Source of the DNA: Photorhabdus bodei
Lineage (GTDB): Bacteria; Pseudomonadota; Gammaproteobacteria; Enterobacterales; Enterobacteriaceae
DNA length: 64,000 nt
NCBI RefSeq assembly: GCF_003287735.1
Contig: NZ_NSCM01000002.1
Coordinates: 1-64,000 of the forward strand
Direction: 5' to 3'
Position 1 is the first letter of the stretch; every line of letters begins with the position of its first letter. The position numbers and the translations under genes are program-made. Under the pieces are notes generated by a model. It had not been told where the DNA came from. It worked only from the letters and a program-made list of their open reading frames with translations, and did no database searches. Shown piece after piece: positions 18,874 through 26,621 of this stretch.

Positions 18874-20028
18874 ATGAATGTCAATGAAAACCCGACTGGC
18901 GTAATCTATCTGGATCATTGTGCTACGACACCATGCTTTCCTGAGGTCGTCGACATCATGCGATTCTATATGGAGCATGAATTTGGTAATTCTTCCTCCG
19001 CCCATGTGATGGGGCGTCGCGCCCGGCATGCGATAGAGAACGCCGCCCAACAAGTTGCGTCTCTCATCGGTGCTCGCCCAGAGGAGATCGCCTTTACATC
19101 GGGGGCCACAGAAGCCAACAATATTGCGCTTTTTTCAAGTTTTGCTCACAGTGAATGCGCTCCTTTGGGAGCGCTACTTTGCCCTATCGACCATAAATCT
19201 GTGTTACTCGTCGGTAAAGAGTTGAGTCGTCGGGGGCTTGCTGTCGAGTACATGTCAGTTGCCGCCAATGGCCGGGTACAACTGGAAGATGTCATGACTA
19301 AACTGACCGCCGACACCCGTATCGTCAGCGTTGCTCATGTGAATTCCGAGCTAGGCACAGTTCAGCCGGTGGATGAAATCGCTGCACTCACGCGTCGGTC
19401 AGGCGCTTGGCTACATGTGGATGCCGTCCAGTCTGTCGGCAAAATTCCCATGAACGTCAAAGAAACGGGAATTGATATGCTTTCGTTTTCCGCCCACAAA
19501 ATGCGGGGACCGAAAGGAGTTGGGGCACTCTTCGTCGATGCGCGTGTTGCGGGGCATTTGAGGCCCTTTATCCATGGCGGCGGCCAGAATCATTTGCGCA
19601 GCGGCACCTTGCCAACGCCGTTGATTGTCGGGTTTGGTCTTGCGTGCCAGATGGTTCAGTCAACCCTTATGCAACGTCAAGCAAAAGTCACTGCATTGAG
19701 AGACTATTTTATTACTCGCCTTCATCAAAGGGTGCCGAATGCCGTGTTGAATACCGATATCTCTTGCAGTTCCCCATACATCGTGAACGTTCAGTTCGAA
19801 GGTATCGCTTCGGAGGCGCTAATATCCGGGTTGCATCAGGTGGCTATATCGTCAGGTTCAGCCTGCAACTCCGCGGAACTACAGCCTTCGCACGTGCTCA
19901 CTGGCATTGGCTTGAGCTCGGCTCAGGCTAATGCGTCGGTTCGGTTCTGTTTTGATCCGGATCTCGATAATGCGATACTGGACACCGCAATTGAACACCT
20001 TGTCTTCCGATTAAATTCTATTCGCTAG
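18874..20028 (+). CDS. Cysteine desulfurase (NifS/IscS-like class V aminotransferase)
   Basis: A PLP enzyme that removes sulfur from L-cysteine as an enzyme persulfide. The 384 residues show YLDHCATTP at the N-terminus, SGATEANN (76-83), His107 stacking on PLP, HVDAVQS with Asp183, the PLP lysine Lys209 in SFSAHKMRGPKG, and the catalytic Cys331 in SSGSACNS followed by PSHVL. GGGAG precedes the ATG. It is not in an isc, suf or dnd context but between an unknown gene and a methyltransferase, with short gaps (12 and 11 bp). This points to a dedicated sulfur donor for a modified molecule. The acceptor is unknown. Confidence 0.88.
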   Translation: MNVNENPTGVIYLDHCATTPCFPEVVDIMRFYMEHEFGNSSSAHVMGRRARHAIENAAQQVASLIGARPEEIAFTSGATEANNIALFSSFAHSECAPLGALLCPIDHKSVLLVGKELSRRGLAVEYMSVAANGRVQLEDVMTKLTADTRIVSVAHVNSELGTVQPVDEIAALTRRSGAWLHVDAVQSVGKIPMNVKETGIDMLSFSAHKMRGPKGVGALFVDARVAGHLRPFIHGGGQNHLRSGTLPTPLIVGFGLACQMVQSTLMQRQAKVTALRDYFITRLHQRVPNAVLNTDISCSSPYIVNVQFEGIASEALISGLHQVAISSGSACNSAELQPSHVLTGIGLSSAQANASVRFCFDPDLDNAILDTAIEHLVFRLNSIR

Positions 20029-20039
20029 GAGCATTATCT

Positions 20040-20864
20040 ATGACTATGCAAACTTCCTCCTCAAGCCCTGGCACTGGTTTTTACGAACGGGCTTTCGGTA
20101 GTTTCTCTGCGGAAGCGGTATCCGAGGTACGCAAAGAGACCTATGGCGAAGACCTAGGGCAGAACAACTGGTCCTCTGCTGATGAGTTTAGAAAGTTCTC
20201 CCAATGGCTTCAATTATCTGACCGCTCTCATGTGCTGGATGTATGCAGTGGATCCGGGGGACCGGCTCTGTTTTTGGCAAGGAGCAGTGGCTGTAGGGTG
20301 ACGGGGGTTGACATTCATCCTCATGGCCTTCTTACTGCTAGGCAACTTGCGGCAGATTTCGGGCTGGAAGATCGAAGCAATTTCGTCGACAGTGACGTTC
20401 GCCAGCCTCTGCCATTTCCTGACGGCACTTTTGACGCATTGTGGTGCATCGACTCTGTAATTCATATTCCGGATCGATTGACCTTGCTGCGTGAATGGTG
20501 TCGGCTACTGAAACCAGGCGGACGGTTTTTGTATACCGATCCTACTTTGGTAACGGGCATGCTGAGTAAAGATGAAATCGTGATACGTGGCATGCCAGGT
20601 TATTTTCTCTACACTCCGATCGGATTGAACGAGCGTTTAATCAGCGAGGCGGGTCTTTGCCTCGAAAGGCAGGTGGATCTTACCCAAAGCGTTGTTGAAC
20701 TTAGTGAGCGCTGGCGTGCCGGGCGTGAGAAGCGCAGGGAGCAATTTATTGCAATAGAGGGTGAAGAAGCGTTCGAGCGGATGCAGAATTTCTTGTCCAC
20801 CACACAGTTAGTCTCAATCGAAAGAAGGCTGTCGCGCGTGGCCTTTATTGGTTATCGCCCGTAA
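20040..20864 (+). CDS. SAM-dependent methyltransferase (UbiE-like class I)
   Basis: A class I methyltransferase fold: motif I VLDVCSGSGGPALF (65-78), Asp91 after strand 2 (TGVDIHP), SDVRQPLPFPDGTFDALWCIDSVIHI for motifs II-III and LLKPGGRFLYTDP for the post-motif strand. The layout resembles UbiE/small-molecule methyltransferases rather than DNA or rRNA enzymes. GGAG stands before the ATG. Third gene of the cassette, GC-rich like the two before it, and followed by a hairpin. Inferred role: O-, N- or S-methylation of the product of the upstream desulfurase pathway. Confidence 0.85.
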   Translation: MTMQTSSSSPGTGFYERAFGSFSAEAVSEVRKETYGEDLGQNNWSSADEFRKFSQWLQLSDRSHVLDVCSGSGGPALFLARSSGCRVTGVDIHPHGLLTARQLAADFGLEDRSNFVDSDVRQPLPFPDGTFDALWCIDSVIHIPDRLTLLREWCRLLKPGGRFLYTDPTLVTGMLSKDEIVIRGMPGYFLYTPIGLNERLISEAGLCLERQVDLTQSVVELSERWRAGREKRREQFIAIEGEEAFERMQNFLSTTQLVSIERRLSRVAFIGYRP

Positions 20865-20871
20865 TATCTCT

Positions 20872-20901
20872 TACCTCTTTGCCTTATTGGGCAAGGAGGT
20901 A
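20872..20901 (+). terminator. Hairpin closing the desulfurase cassette
   Basis: TACCTCTTTGCC pairs with GGCAAGGAGGTA (one mismatch) eight bases after the methyltransferase stop. No long T-tract follows, so termination may be partial. Confidence 0.55.
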
Positions 20902-21110
20902 TCTTACGCATTTTATCTGAATAATGGTGTTAACCTTCGGTCAGTTCTCAACTTCACTGTTTCTGGTTAGACAACACATCATGTCTGCTATTCTCCAGAT
21001 TTCCTTAAATAAATAATTATTGGTCTTTATTGTCAATAGAGCTTTTATGAATTATTGAGATATTATTGCAATGATGAAATAATATTCTTTAGATTATTAT
21101 GGAATAAAAA

Positions 21111-21239
21111 TATACCCTATTGATTTCAAGATGGATCGCGGCGGCAAGGGAGTGAATCCCCGGGAGCATAGCAAACTATGTGACCGGGGTGAGTGAGCGC
21201 AGCCAACAAAGAGGCAACTTGAAAGATGACGGGTATATA
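21111..21239 (+). repeat. ERIC element (copy 2)
   Basis: Starts TATACCCTATTGATTTCAAG and ends GATGACGGGTATATA, with the core GTGAATCCCCGGGAGCATAG and GTGACCGGGGTGAGTGAGCG. Same orientation as copies 3 and 4. Confidence 0.92.
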
Positions 21240-21390
21240 ATGATTATTTAATTGCATGTGTAATATGGTAATAATTCTCAGGTTGTCAATTATATAGGTG
21301 ATTGAAATTATTTTATTTTTGTCTCTTTGCTATCTTATTCTGATGTTTAAATTAAAGTTTTATTAATTGTGTCTGAGTTTGTTTTTTTTG

Positions 21391-21417
21391 GTTTAGTAAT
21401 CTACTTTTATTTAAGTT
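21391..21417 (+). promoter_or_regulatory. Shared upstream element of the paralog family (1)
   Basis: GTTTAGTAATCTACTTTTAT continues as TTAAG. Closely similar sequences stand before the two other paralogs, 138-216 bp upstream of their ATGs. Conservation in otherwise diverged AT-rich DNA suggests a promoter or operator copied with the gene. Confidence 0.4.
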
Positions 21418-21615
21418 GGAAAATAATAATATAAACTCATCAGATCAAATGATTTATATTGTAATATTATTTTGTTGCTAAGTTTTTATTTATAGCAGGA
21501 TTGTGAATTAAGTTATTATTTACGTTAAAGACTATGTGGGTATATTAATGATAATAATGAGGTTTATTCTCGTTTCATTGGATACCGAAATCATAATTTA
21601 AGCAAGGAGAAAAAT

Positions 21616-22311
21616 ATGAGTTTAAATAAAAAAGCTTTCTTTATTTCCCCTTTTTTATTCGCTATGAGTCACGTTAGTATGGCATGTAATATTGATCCAA
21701 TGGTGGGAAATATAATAAAAAGCTATGGGCTACAAGAAACTAAATTGATGTCTATGTATAAAAATTGTGAATTGGATGTGGTGAATGCCGGAAATAGAAT
21801 TATATTAATTAATAATAAATCCCAAAATAGGGATGAACGTGCAGAGATAGCGATATACTGGTATAGAGGAATGGGAATGGAGGAATATAAATTATTTGAT
21901 AGTAATAACTTTAAAAGAGTTCCCTGTGCTAACATTCCGAATCGTTTTTGCGGAATTTCTCCTGAGTATACTTATGCCAAGAGTTATCCGATGAGAGAAG
22001 ATAAAAAATTCGTTATAGAATTTAGTACAGTAGAACCTGGCTGGCTATATAATGAATTTACGATTAAACATAACTGCAAAATTGATGTTGAATCAAGAGG
22101 AGAATCATATGGGTTGGGTGGAATAGGCGCGTTGAAAAAAGATAAGTCAAATTGTCAGCCTAAAGGTTATAAGATAGGGGATGAGTTTAATAAGTGGCTA
22201 TCAGAAAAGCCAGCTAAAATAGAGGCTACAATTTCTTATGTGCAATTACCTATACCTTATGGATTTCAAGATGCATCGCGACGGCAAGGGAGCGAATCCC
22301 CGGGAGCATAG
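21616..22311 (+). CDS. Exported six-cysteine protein, paralog 1 (C-terminus altered by ERIC)
   Basis: A Sec signal peptide (KK, core FFISPFLFAMSHV, cleavage after SMA before Cys24) is followed by about 185 secreted residues with Cys at 24, 51, 104, 112, 154 and 180, conserved in both downstream paralogs and suited to three disulfides. Shared motifs are YWYRGM (81-86), FCGISPEYTYAKSY (111-124), VIEF and GWLYNEF. Residues after ISYVQLP are encoded by an ERIC repeat (PYGFQDASRRQGSESPGA), replacing the family end VAYVLL plus lysines. AGGAG precedes the ATG. Motif order loosely recalls the A subunit of pertussis/cholera-type ADP-ribosyltransferases, but a catalytic Glu is not evident. Family not recognised. 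Confidence 0.7.
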   Translation: MSLNKKAFFISPFLFAMSHVSMACNIDPMVGNIIKSYGLQETKLMSMYKNCELDVVNAGNRIILINNKSQNRDERAEIAIYWYRGMGMEEYKLFDSNNFKRVPCANIPNRFCGISPEYTYAKSYPMREDKKFVIEFSTVEPGWLYNEFTIKHNCKIDVESRGESYGLGGIGALKKDKSNCQPKGYKIGDEFNKWLSEKPAKIEATISYVQLPIPYGFQDASRRQGSESPGA

Positions 22312-22379
22312 ATAACTATGTGACCGGGGTGAGTGAGTGCAGCCAACAAAGAGGCAACTTGAAAGATAACGGGTATATA
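22251..22379 (+). repeat. ERIC element (copy 3), inside the 3' end of paralog 1
   Basis: Starts TATACCTTATGGATTTCAAG and ends GATAACGGGTATATA. Its first 61 bases are read as the last codons and stop of the upstream gene. Same orientation as copy 2, so the two bracket paralog 1 as direct repeats. Confidence 0.92.
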
Positions 22380-22441
22380 CCGAACTCGTCCTTAATATCT
22401 GTTATATAATCATGTCATTATCGGCTTTAAACTCTCTTTTT

Positions 22442-22475
22442 AGCACCGAATGCCTGGCTGGCTTTGGTGCTTTTT
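22442..22475 (+). terminator. Intrinsic terminator after paralog 1
   Basis: AGCACC…GCC pairs with GGC…GGTGCT, followed directly by TTTTT at 22471-22475. It lies 130 bp after the present stop, beyond the ERIC, so it is probably the original terminator of the gene. Confidence 0.7.
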
Positions 22476-22660
22476 CTTGATTACAGGAGGAACTCTATTA
22501 GGTGGAAAAGAAAATTTTCATTGTGAAATGTTTTTCAAAAGGCATATTGTCATGTAACTATTTGTTTTTTATCTTATTTCATTACTGTATTTTTTTCATA
22601 TATTCTAATTAAATATTTTTTAATTTAATTATATTGGAATTTGTTTTTGTTTTTTACAGT

Positions 22661-22680
22661 TAAATAATCTACCTTATTTG
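22661..22680 (+). promoter_or_regulatory. Shared upstream element of the paralog family (2)
   Basis: TAAATAATCTACCTTATTTG, the most diverged of the three copies, 138 bp before its gene. Confidence 0.3.
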
Positions 22681-22805
22681 CGACAAATATATTGATTAGT
22701 TTGTTATATATTGTCTGTAATAGTGTTTTTAAATCAACATATAATGATGAAATCTATTTTCATTTAATTAGATATTAAAAAAACAAATAAAGCAAGGATA
22801 GAAAT

Positions 22806-23456
22806 ATGAGTTTGAATAAAAAGGTTTTCCTTATTTCCCCGCTTTTGTTAGCTATCAGCAGTGTTAGTATGGCATGTATGAAAGATCCGGAGAACATTAG
22901 AAATCAGGTAAAAGATGCAATAACTGCAAATGGATTGGCAAAAACCAAAGTAATGTCTTTATACACAAATTGTGTTCTTAGAGTTAAAGACAACACACCA
23001 AATAAACTTACGCTAAAGAGTAGTAAAACCGCAAATAGTGATAATGAGGCAGAAAAATCGATGTACTGGTATCGAGGAATGGAGATAAAGGAATATCAAA
23101 CATTTGATAAGAATAGGAACGAGAAAATTTCTTGCGTTCAAGAAAACAGTTTCTGTGGAATTGCGCCTCAATTCACTTACTCACAAAGTTATCTAACGAA
23201 TAAAAAACCAGGTGTTGTTATTGAATTTAAGACGGAAAAGGCTGGTTGGTTATATAATGACTTTACAACTAAAAATGGATGTAAGACTAAAGCTGAAGGT
23301 GGAGGAACATACGGGCTTGGTGTAACAGGAACATCGGCAAGTTGTGATTCTGCATATAAGCAACGCGGAATAGGAAATATATTTAATGGGTGGTTATCAA
23401 AGAATAAAGTACAAGCCCAGGTCGCGTATGTATTATTACAGAAAAAGAAAAAATAG
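22806..23456 (+). CDS. Exported six-cysteine protein, paralog 2
   Basis: 216 residues. The signal peptide (MSLNKKVFLISPLLLAISSV, cleavage after SMA) and six cysteines (24, 56, 110, 117, 159, 180) match the neighbours. It has YWYRGM (87-92), FCGIAPQFTYSQSY (116-129), VVIEF and GWLYNDF, and keeps the undisturbed tail VAYVLLQKKKK. It is closer to paralog 3 than to paralog 1, sharing the ANGLAKTKVMSLY block. AAGGA lies before the ATG. Each gene has its own long upstream region and terminator, so the three are separate units rather than an operon. Secreted accessory proteins of unknown function; a surface or host-directed role is inference. Confidence 0.72.
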   Translation: MSLNKKVFLISPLLLAISSVSMACMKDPENIRNQVKDAITANGLAKTKVMSLYTNCVLRVKDNTPNKLTLKSSKTANSDNEAEKSMYWYRGMEIKEYQTFDKNRNEKISCVQENSFCGIAPQFTYSQSYLTNKKPGVVIEFKTEKAGWLYNDFTTKNGCKTKAEGGGTYGLGVTGTSASCDSAYKQRGIGNIFNGWLSKNKVQAQVAYVLLQKKKK

Positions 23457-23522
23457 GCTTCTCTGTGCTGAAACTATGCAATTATCAATCTTGAATATAC
23501 GCAGATAACTATAAAGGTGAGG

Positions 23523-23540
23523 TGCCGCATATATGCGGCA
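23523..23540 (+). terminator. Palindrome after paralog 2
   Basis: TGCCGCATATATGCGGCA is a perfect 18-bp palindrome 66 bp after the stop, with a TTTTTT tract about 10 bases beyond. It is terminator-like. Confidence 0.55.
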
Positions 23541-23850
23541 TGATTAAATTGTTTTTTGTATTTAATTGTGTTCAGTTAGATAGCAGAAAAACTTTCATTG
23601 AAAAATATTTTACAATAGTGATAAATAATTATTTGATTTTTATGTATTTTATAATCAAGCATAATTGCAATCTTGTGAAGGTTATTTGGATTGTTATGAT
23701 ATAAAAAATCATTAGTTATTATGTTATATATAGAACAGTGAATGTTGATAAATTGCTTATTTTATATGTTATTGAAATTTTTATATATTTGTTATTATGT
23801 GTTTAAATAAGATATTCTTTAGTTTAATGATTCTGTAATTTGTGTTTTTT

Positions 23851-23877
23851 GATTTAGTAATCTACTCTTAGTTAAGA
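23851..23877 (+). promoter_or_regulatory. Shared upstream element of the paralog family (3)
   Basis: GATTTAGTAATCTACTCTTA then GTTAAG, nearly identical to copy 1 and about 200 bp before the ATG. Confidence 0.4.
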
Positions 23878-24066
23878 AAGTAAATAATAACCAATTTAAT
23901 TCAATGAGTTATATTATAATGTTCTATTGTTATTAATTTATTATTTACGACTGAATTGTAATTTGAATTATTATTTATGCCGTAAATTAAATATTAACTT
24001 AATAATAACGAAATTTATTTTTGTTCCATTTCGTGCTAAAACCATAAATCAAGTAAGGAAAGAAAT

Positions 24067-24714
24067 ATGAATTTTAATAAAAAGGTTTTCTTTATTTCTC
24101 CGTTTTTATTAGCTATGAGTAGTTTCAGTATGGCTTGTATGCAAGATACGGCGGAAATTAGGAATCAGGTAAAAAATGCAATAACTGCAAATGGATTGGC
24201 AAAGACTAAAGTCATGTCTTTATATGAAAATTGTGTTCTTCGAATTGAAGTCAACACAGATTATAAATTTACACTAGAGAGTAATAAAACTGTAAATAGT
24301 GATAATGAGATAGGAAAATCGATGTACTGGTATCGAGGAATGTATATAAATGAATATCAAGGATTTGATAGGAATAGGAATGAAAAAATTCCTTGTGTTC
24401 AAGACAACTCTTTCTGTGGAATTGCGCCTAAATTCACTTACTCAAAAAGTTATCTATCCAATGATAAACCAGGTGTTGTGATTGAATTCAAAACAGAAAA
24501 GGACGGGTGGCTATTTAATGAATTCACAACTGAACATAAGTGTGAATATAAAGGGGAAGCTGGAACATTATCGTATGGGTTAGGTAAAAAAGGATCGAAG
24601 TGCAAGGCTCCTCCTCAATATAATACAGGAGTTGAATTTAATAAATGGTTATCAACGAATGAAATACAAGCTCAGGTTGCTTATGTATTATTATCGAAAA
24701 AGCTCAAAAAATAG
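24067..24714 (+). CDS. Exported six-cysteine protein, paralog 3
   Basis: 215 residues with signal peptide MNFNKKVFFISPFLLAMSSF and SMA before Cys24. Cysteines at 24, 56, 110, 117, 159 and 179 match paralog 2. YWYRGM, FCGIAPKFTYSKSY, GVVIEFKTEK and a FNKWLS…VAYVLLSKKLKK tail are kept. It is the last of the tandem family and ends about 60 bp before the terminator of the old pta tail. AAGGA precedes the ATG. Differences from paralog 2 cluster between residues 58-75 and 160-190, consistent with diversification of exposed loops. Function unknown. Confidence 0.72.
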   Translation: MNFNKKVFFISPFLLAMSSFSMACMQDTAEIRNQVKNAITANGLAKTKVMSLYENCVLRIEVNTDYKFTLESNKTVNSDNEIGKSMYWYRGMYINEYQGFDRNRNEKIPCVQDNSFCGIAPKFTYSKSYLSNDKPGVVIEFKTEKDGWLFNEFTTEHKCEYKGEAGTLSYGLGKKGSKCKAPPQYNTGVEFNKWLSTNEIQAQVAYVLLSKKLKK

Positions 24715-24775
24715 GACTTAACATCTATTCTGTTACCCTGTAATTATTAACCTTAAATTTTTTCAGATAAATAAA

Positions 24776-24810
24776 AAGGCTGAATCCAGTGAAGTACAGG
24801 ATTCAGCCTT
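24776..24810. terminator. Bidirectional terminator between paralog 3 and the pta tail copy
   Basis: AAGGCTGAATCC and GGATTCAGCCTT form a perfect 12-bp stem, with A-run before and T-run after. It can serve paralog 3 on the plus strand and the pta remnant on the minus strand. Confidence 0.75.
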
Positions 24811-24835
24811 TATCAGTCATTAATCTGCTACGGAT

Positions 24836-24963
24836 AAGAAACGGTTACGCTTCTCCTTGTACCGATTGAATCGCAGTCAGTACAACAGTGTAAATGATAT
24901 CGTCTACCAAAGCGCCGCGGGACAAATCGTTCACCGGCTTGCGTATACCTTGCAGTATTGGCC
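24836..24963 (-). pseudogene. pta: Duplicated, divergent 3' end of pta
   Basis: Over 128 bases this copies the end of the intact pta gene (27686-27813) without gaps. I count 11 differences, all transitions. The frame is kept and encodes [21 protein letters not shown]…AIQSVQGEA plus stop; nearly all changes are silent or conservative. It therefore comes from a functional pta allele, and it has its own terminator just beyond. Similarity stops at GGCC near 24963. See the finding on insertion at the pta 3' end. Confidence 0.85.
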
Positions 24964-25266
24964 AGCAAGGGCTGGTTGGAAGAAGAGTATAATTATGAAA
25001 TAACTTCTTTAGAAAATTAGTAAATAAAATTTTGTATTATTTAGTGATTATTGTATATCGGTTATACTGTGTTTTTAATAAATAACAATTAATAAGCGTA
25101 AGAAGTTATAAAAAATAAAAATACAACTTTGATTTATAATTTCATTAAAGTCACAAAATATAATAATATAGAATCTTAAAGTGTGTTTTTGTTCTGGTAA
25201 TTACTTTAATAACTGATAATATAGTTTAAAACACATAATTAAATTAAAATAACTAAAGGTATAAAA
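24964..25266. other. AT-rich leader before the oxygenase-like gene
   Basis: Nothing recognised; AT-rich DNA that should hold the promoter of the next gene. Confidence 0.4.
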
Positions 25267-26362
25267 ATGGAATGTAATCTAGCGGTAGAAAAAAAATAAA
25301 AAGATAATTTCATCGGATACTGTACAAAAAAATAAGGAAATTAACTTATTTATATTTAATGAACATCAAGCTAACCTGCTTCACTATTTTTCCGAAGATA
25401 TTGCTAAACGTGGTGGTCCACAGGTTAGCGGAATTAGAATGATTGTGGTACAAGCTGGTATTGAATTAAAAAAAATATTTTCAGAAATCCAACAAGAAGT
25501 GATTAGAGTATATTCTGATGGTTTAATGTCCGCTCTAGTTTTTGAAGGGATGAAAAAAGTTACCAATGATATACTCCCTGATAAATTACCCTCGTTTTCT
25601 TCACTAGATAATCAATATGCTATCCTTTATTTGGCGGCTCGTAATCAAATCTTACTGGAACTTGTTGAACATAGAGCTTTTGCATATGATATTGAAAATT
25701 ATGGTAAAATAGTGCGTCTGGTTGCTCATTTTAAAGAGGGAGGTTTGCAGGATATTGATTCTGAAAATAATAGAGTAGAATTAAGTTCTCATTCAGGCTT
25801 ATCCCTTGGCCCTCACACCGAAGGACCATATTGGAGCGCAGTGAAAGTTAAAAATAGTCACTCTCCTTCACCGTCTTCTTTGATTTTATCATCAATGTGG
25901 AATCCTCTAATGGAACCTACATTTGTTATTCCAATGCCTGAAGTATTAGAAAGGGTAGGTGCAACTAATGTTTTGGCACTGTCGTCATACAACTTTAATT
26001 TTACATATAGTGACTCTTATGCCGACGAAAAGGGAGAAGATGGTAAGGGGGTATCTATAATAGATTTTAATGAAAAATTCTCTTTCTCTATCCGATATAA
26101 CTCCTACCGTTTTTCTGTTGATGAAAAAGCCTCAGATGTTGTCAAGAAAGCATATGAAATATTTTGTCAGGCAGTTAACGATGCTATACCGTATCGATAT
26201 GTATTAACACAGGAATCTGCAATTGCTATTAATAATTATCGAGCATTACATTGTCGGGATATAGTAAAGGATAATCGTCGATTGTTAGTTCGGTTGTTTG
26301 GTCTTGCAAAATATGCGGAAGGAGTTGTTATCTCAGATGATCCTTTATTGCTTAAAGGCTAA
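25267..26362 (+). CDS. 2-oxoglutarate/Fe(II) oxygenase-like (clavaminate synthase/TauD superfamily), frame broken at an A8 run
   Basis: The likely start is ATG 25267 (AAAGG upstream): MECNLAVEK, then a TAA in frame at 25297. If the A8 run at 25289-25296 had seven As, the frame would join without interruption to NKKIISSDTVQKNK…, giving 364 residues; otherwise only a start at 25439 (307 residues) is possible. The later part shows LGPHTEGPYW (His-X-Glu iron ligands) and ALHCRD (distal His) followed by Arg nine residues on, the usual HXE…H…R layout. Such enzymes hydroxylate or desaturate amino acids and natural products. A TSUP exporter gene follows in the same direction. Confidence 0.65.
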
Positions 26363-26621
26363 ATAATTACTCGTTGTATTATTACAATGAAATTTAATAA
26401 AGTATAGTTATATTTAATTTTTTGTAATGCTATATTAAATGGCACTTTTAAAGTTCTGCACTAATACTTTTTGGTTTTTTTGATCGGATTTGTAAGTATG
26501 TCACATTCTTTTGCAAAAAGGGTTGACTGAGTGTGAAGTACAATCATGAAATTCTATTGAATAGCTTGCATTATTAATAATTTAAGCTATTTTAAAACGT
26601 TTAATAATATGTGGAATCATT

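Larger units (their letters stand above)
20902..21615. other. Upstream spacer of the first six-cysteine gene
   Basis: Very AT-rich, with ERIC copy 2 inside (21111-21239) and the shared upstream element at 21391-21417. No other gene seen. Confidence 0.5.
22380..22805. other. Spacer between paralogs 1 and 2
   Basis: AT-rich; holds a terminator (22442-22475) and the shared upstream element at 22661-22680. No gene seen. Confidence 0.5.
23457..24066. other. Spacer between paralogs 2 and 3
   Basis: AT-rich. Contains a palindromic hairpin (23523-23540) and the shared upstream element (23851-23877). A 60-codon frame at 23522 begins inside the hairpin and has no ribosome site. Confidence 0.5.

Noticed and set aside
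18520..19053. Minus-strand open frame of 177 codons over the desulfurase cassette
   Set aside because: Antisense to the unknown protein and desulfurase genes, whose frames have family motifs and ribosome sites; no recognisable protein features.
22806..24714. The six-cysteine proteins considered as lipoproteins because Cys follows SMA
   Set aside because: The residues before Cys (S-M-A) do not fit a lipobox, which needs Leu/Val/Ile at -3; ordinary signal peptidase cleavage is more likely.
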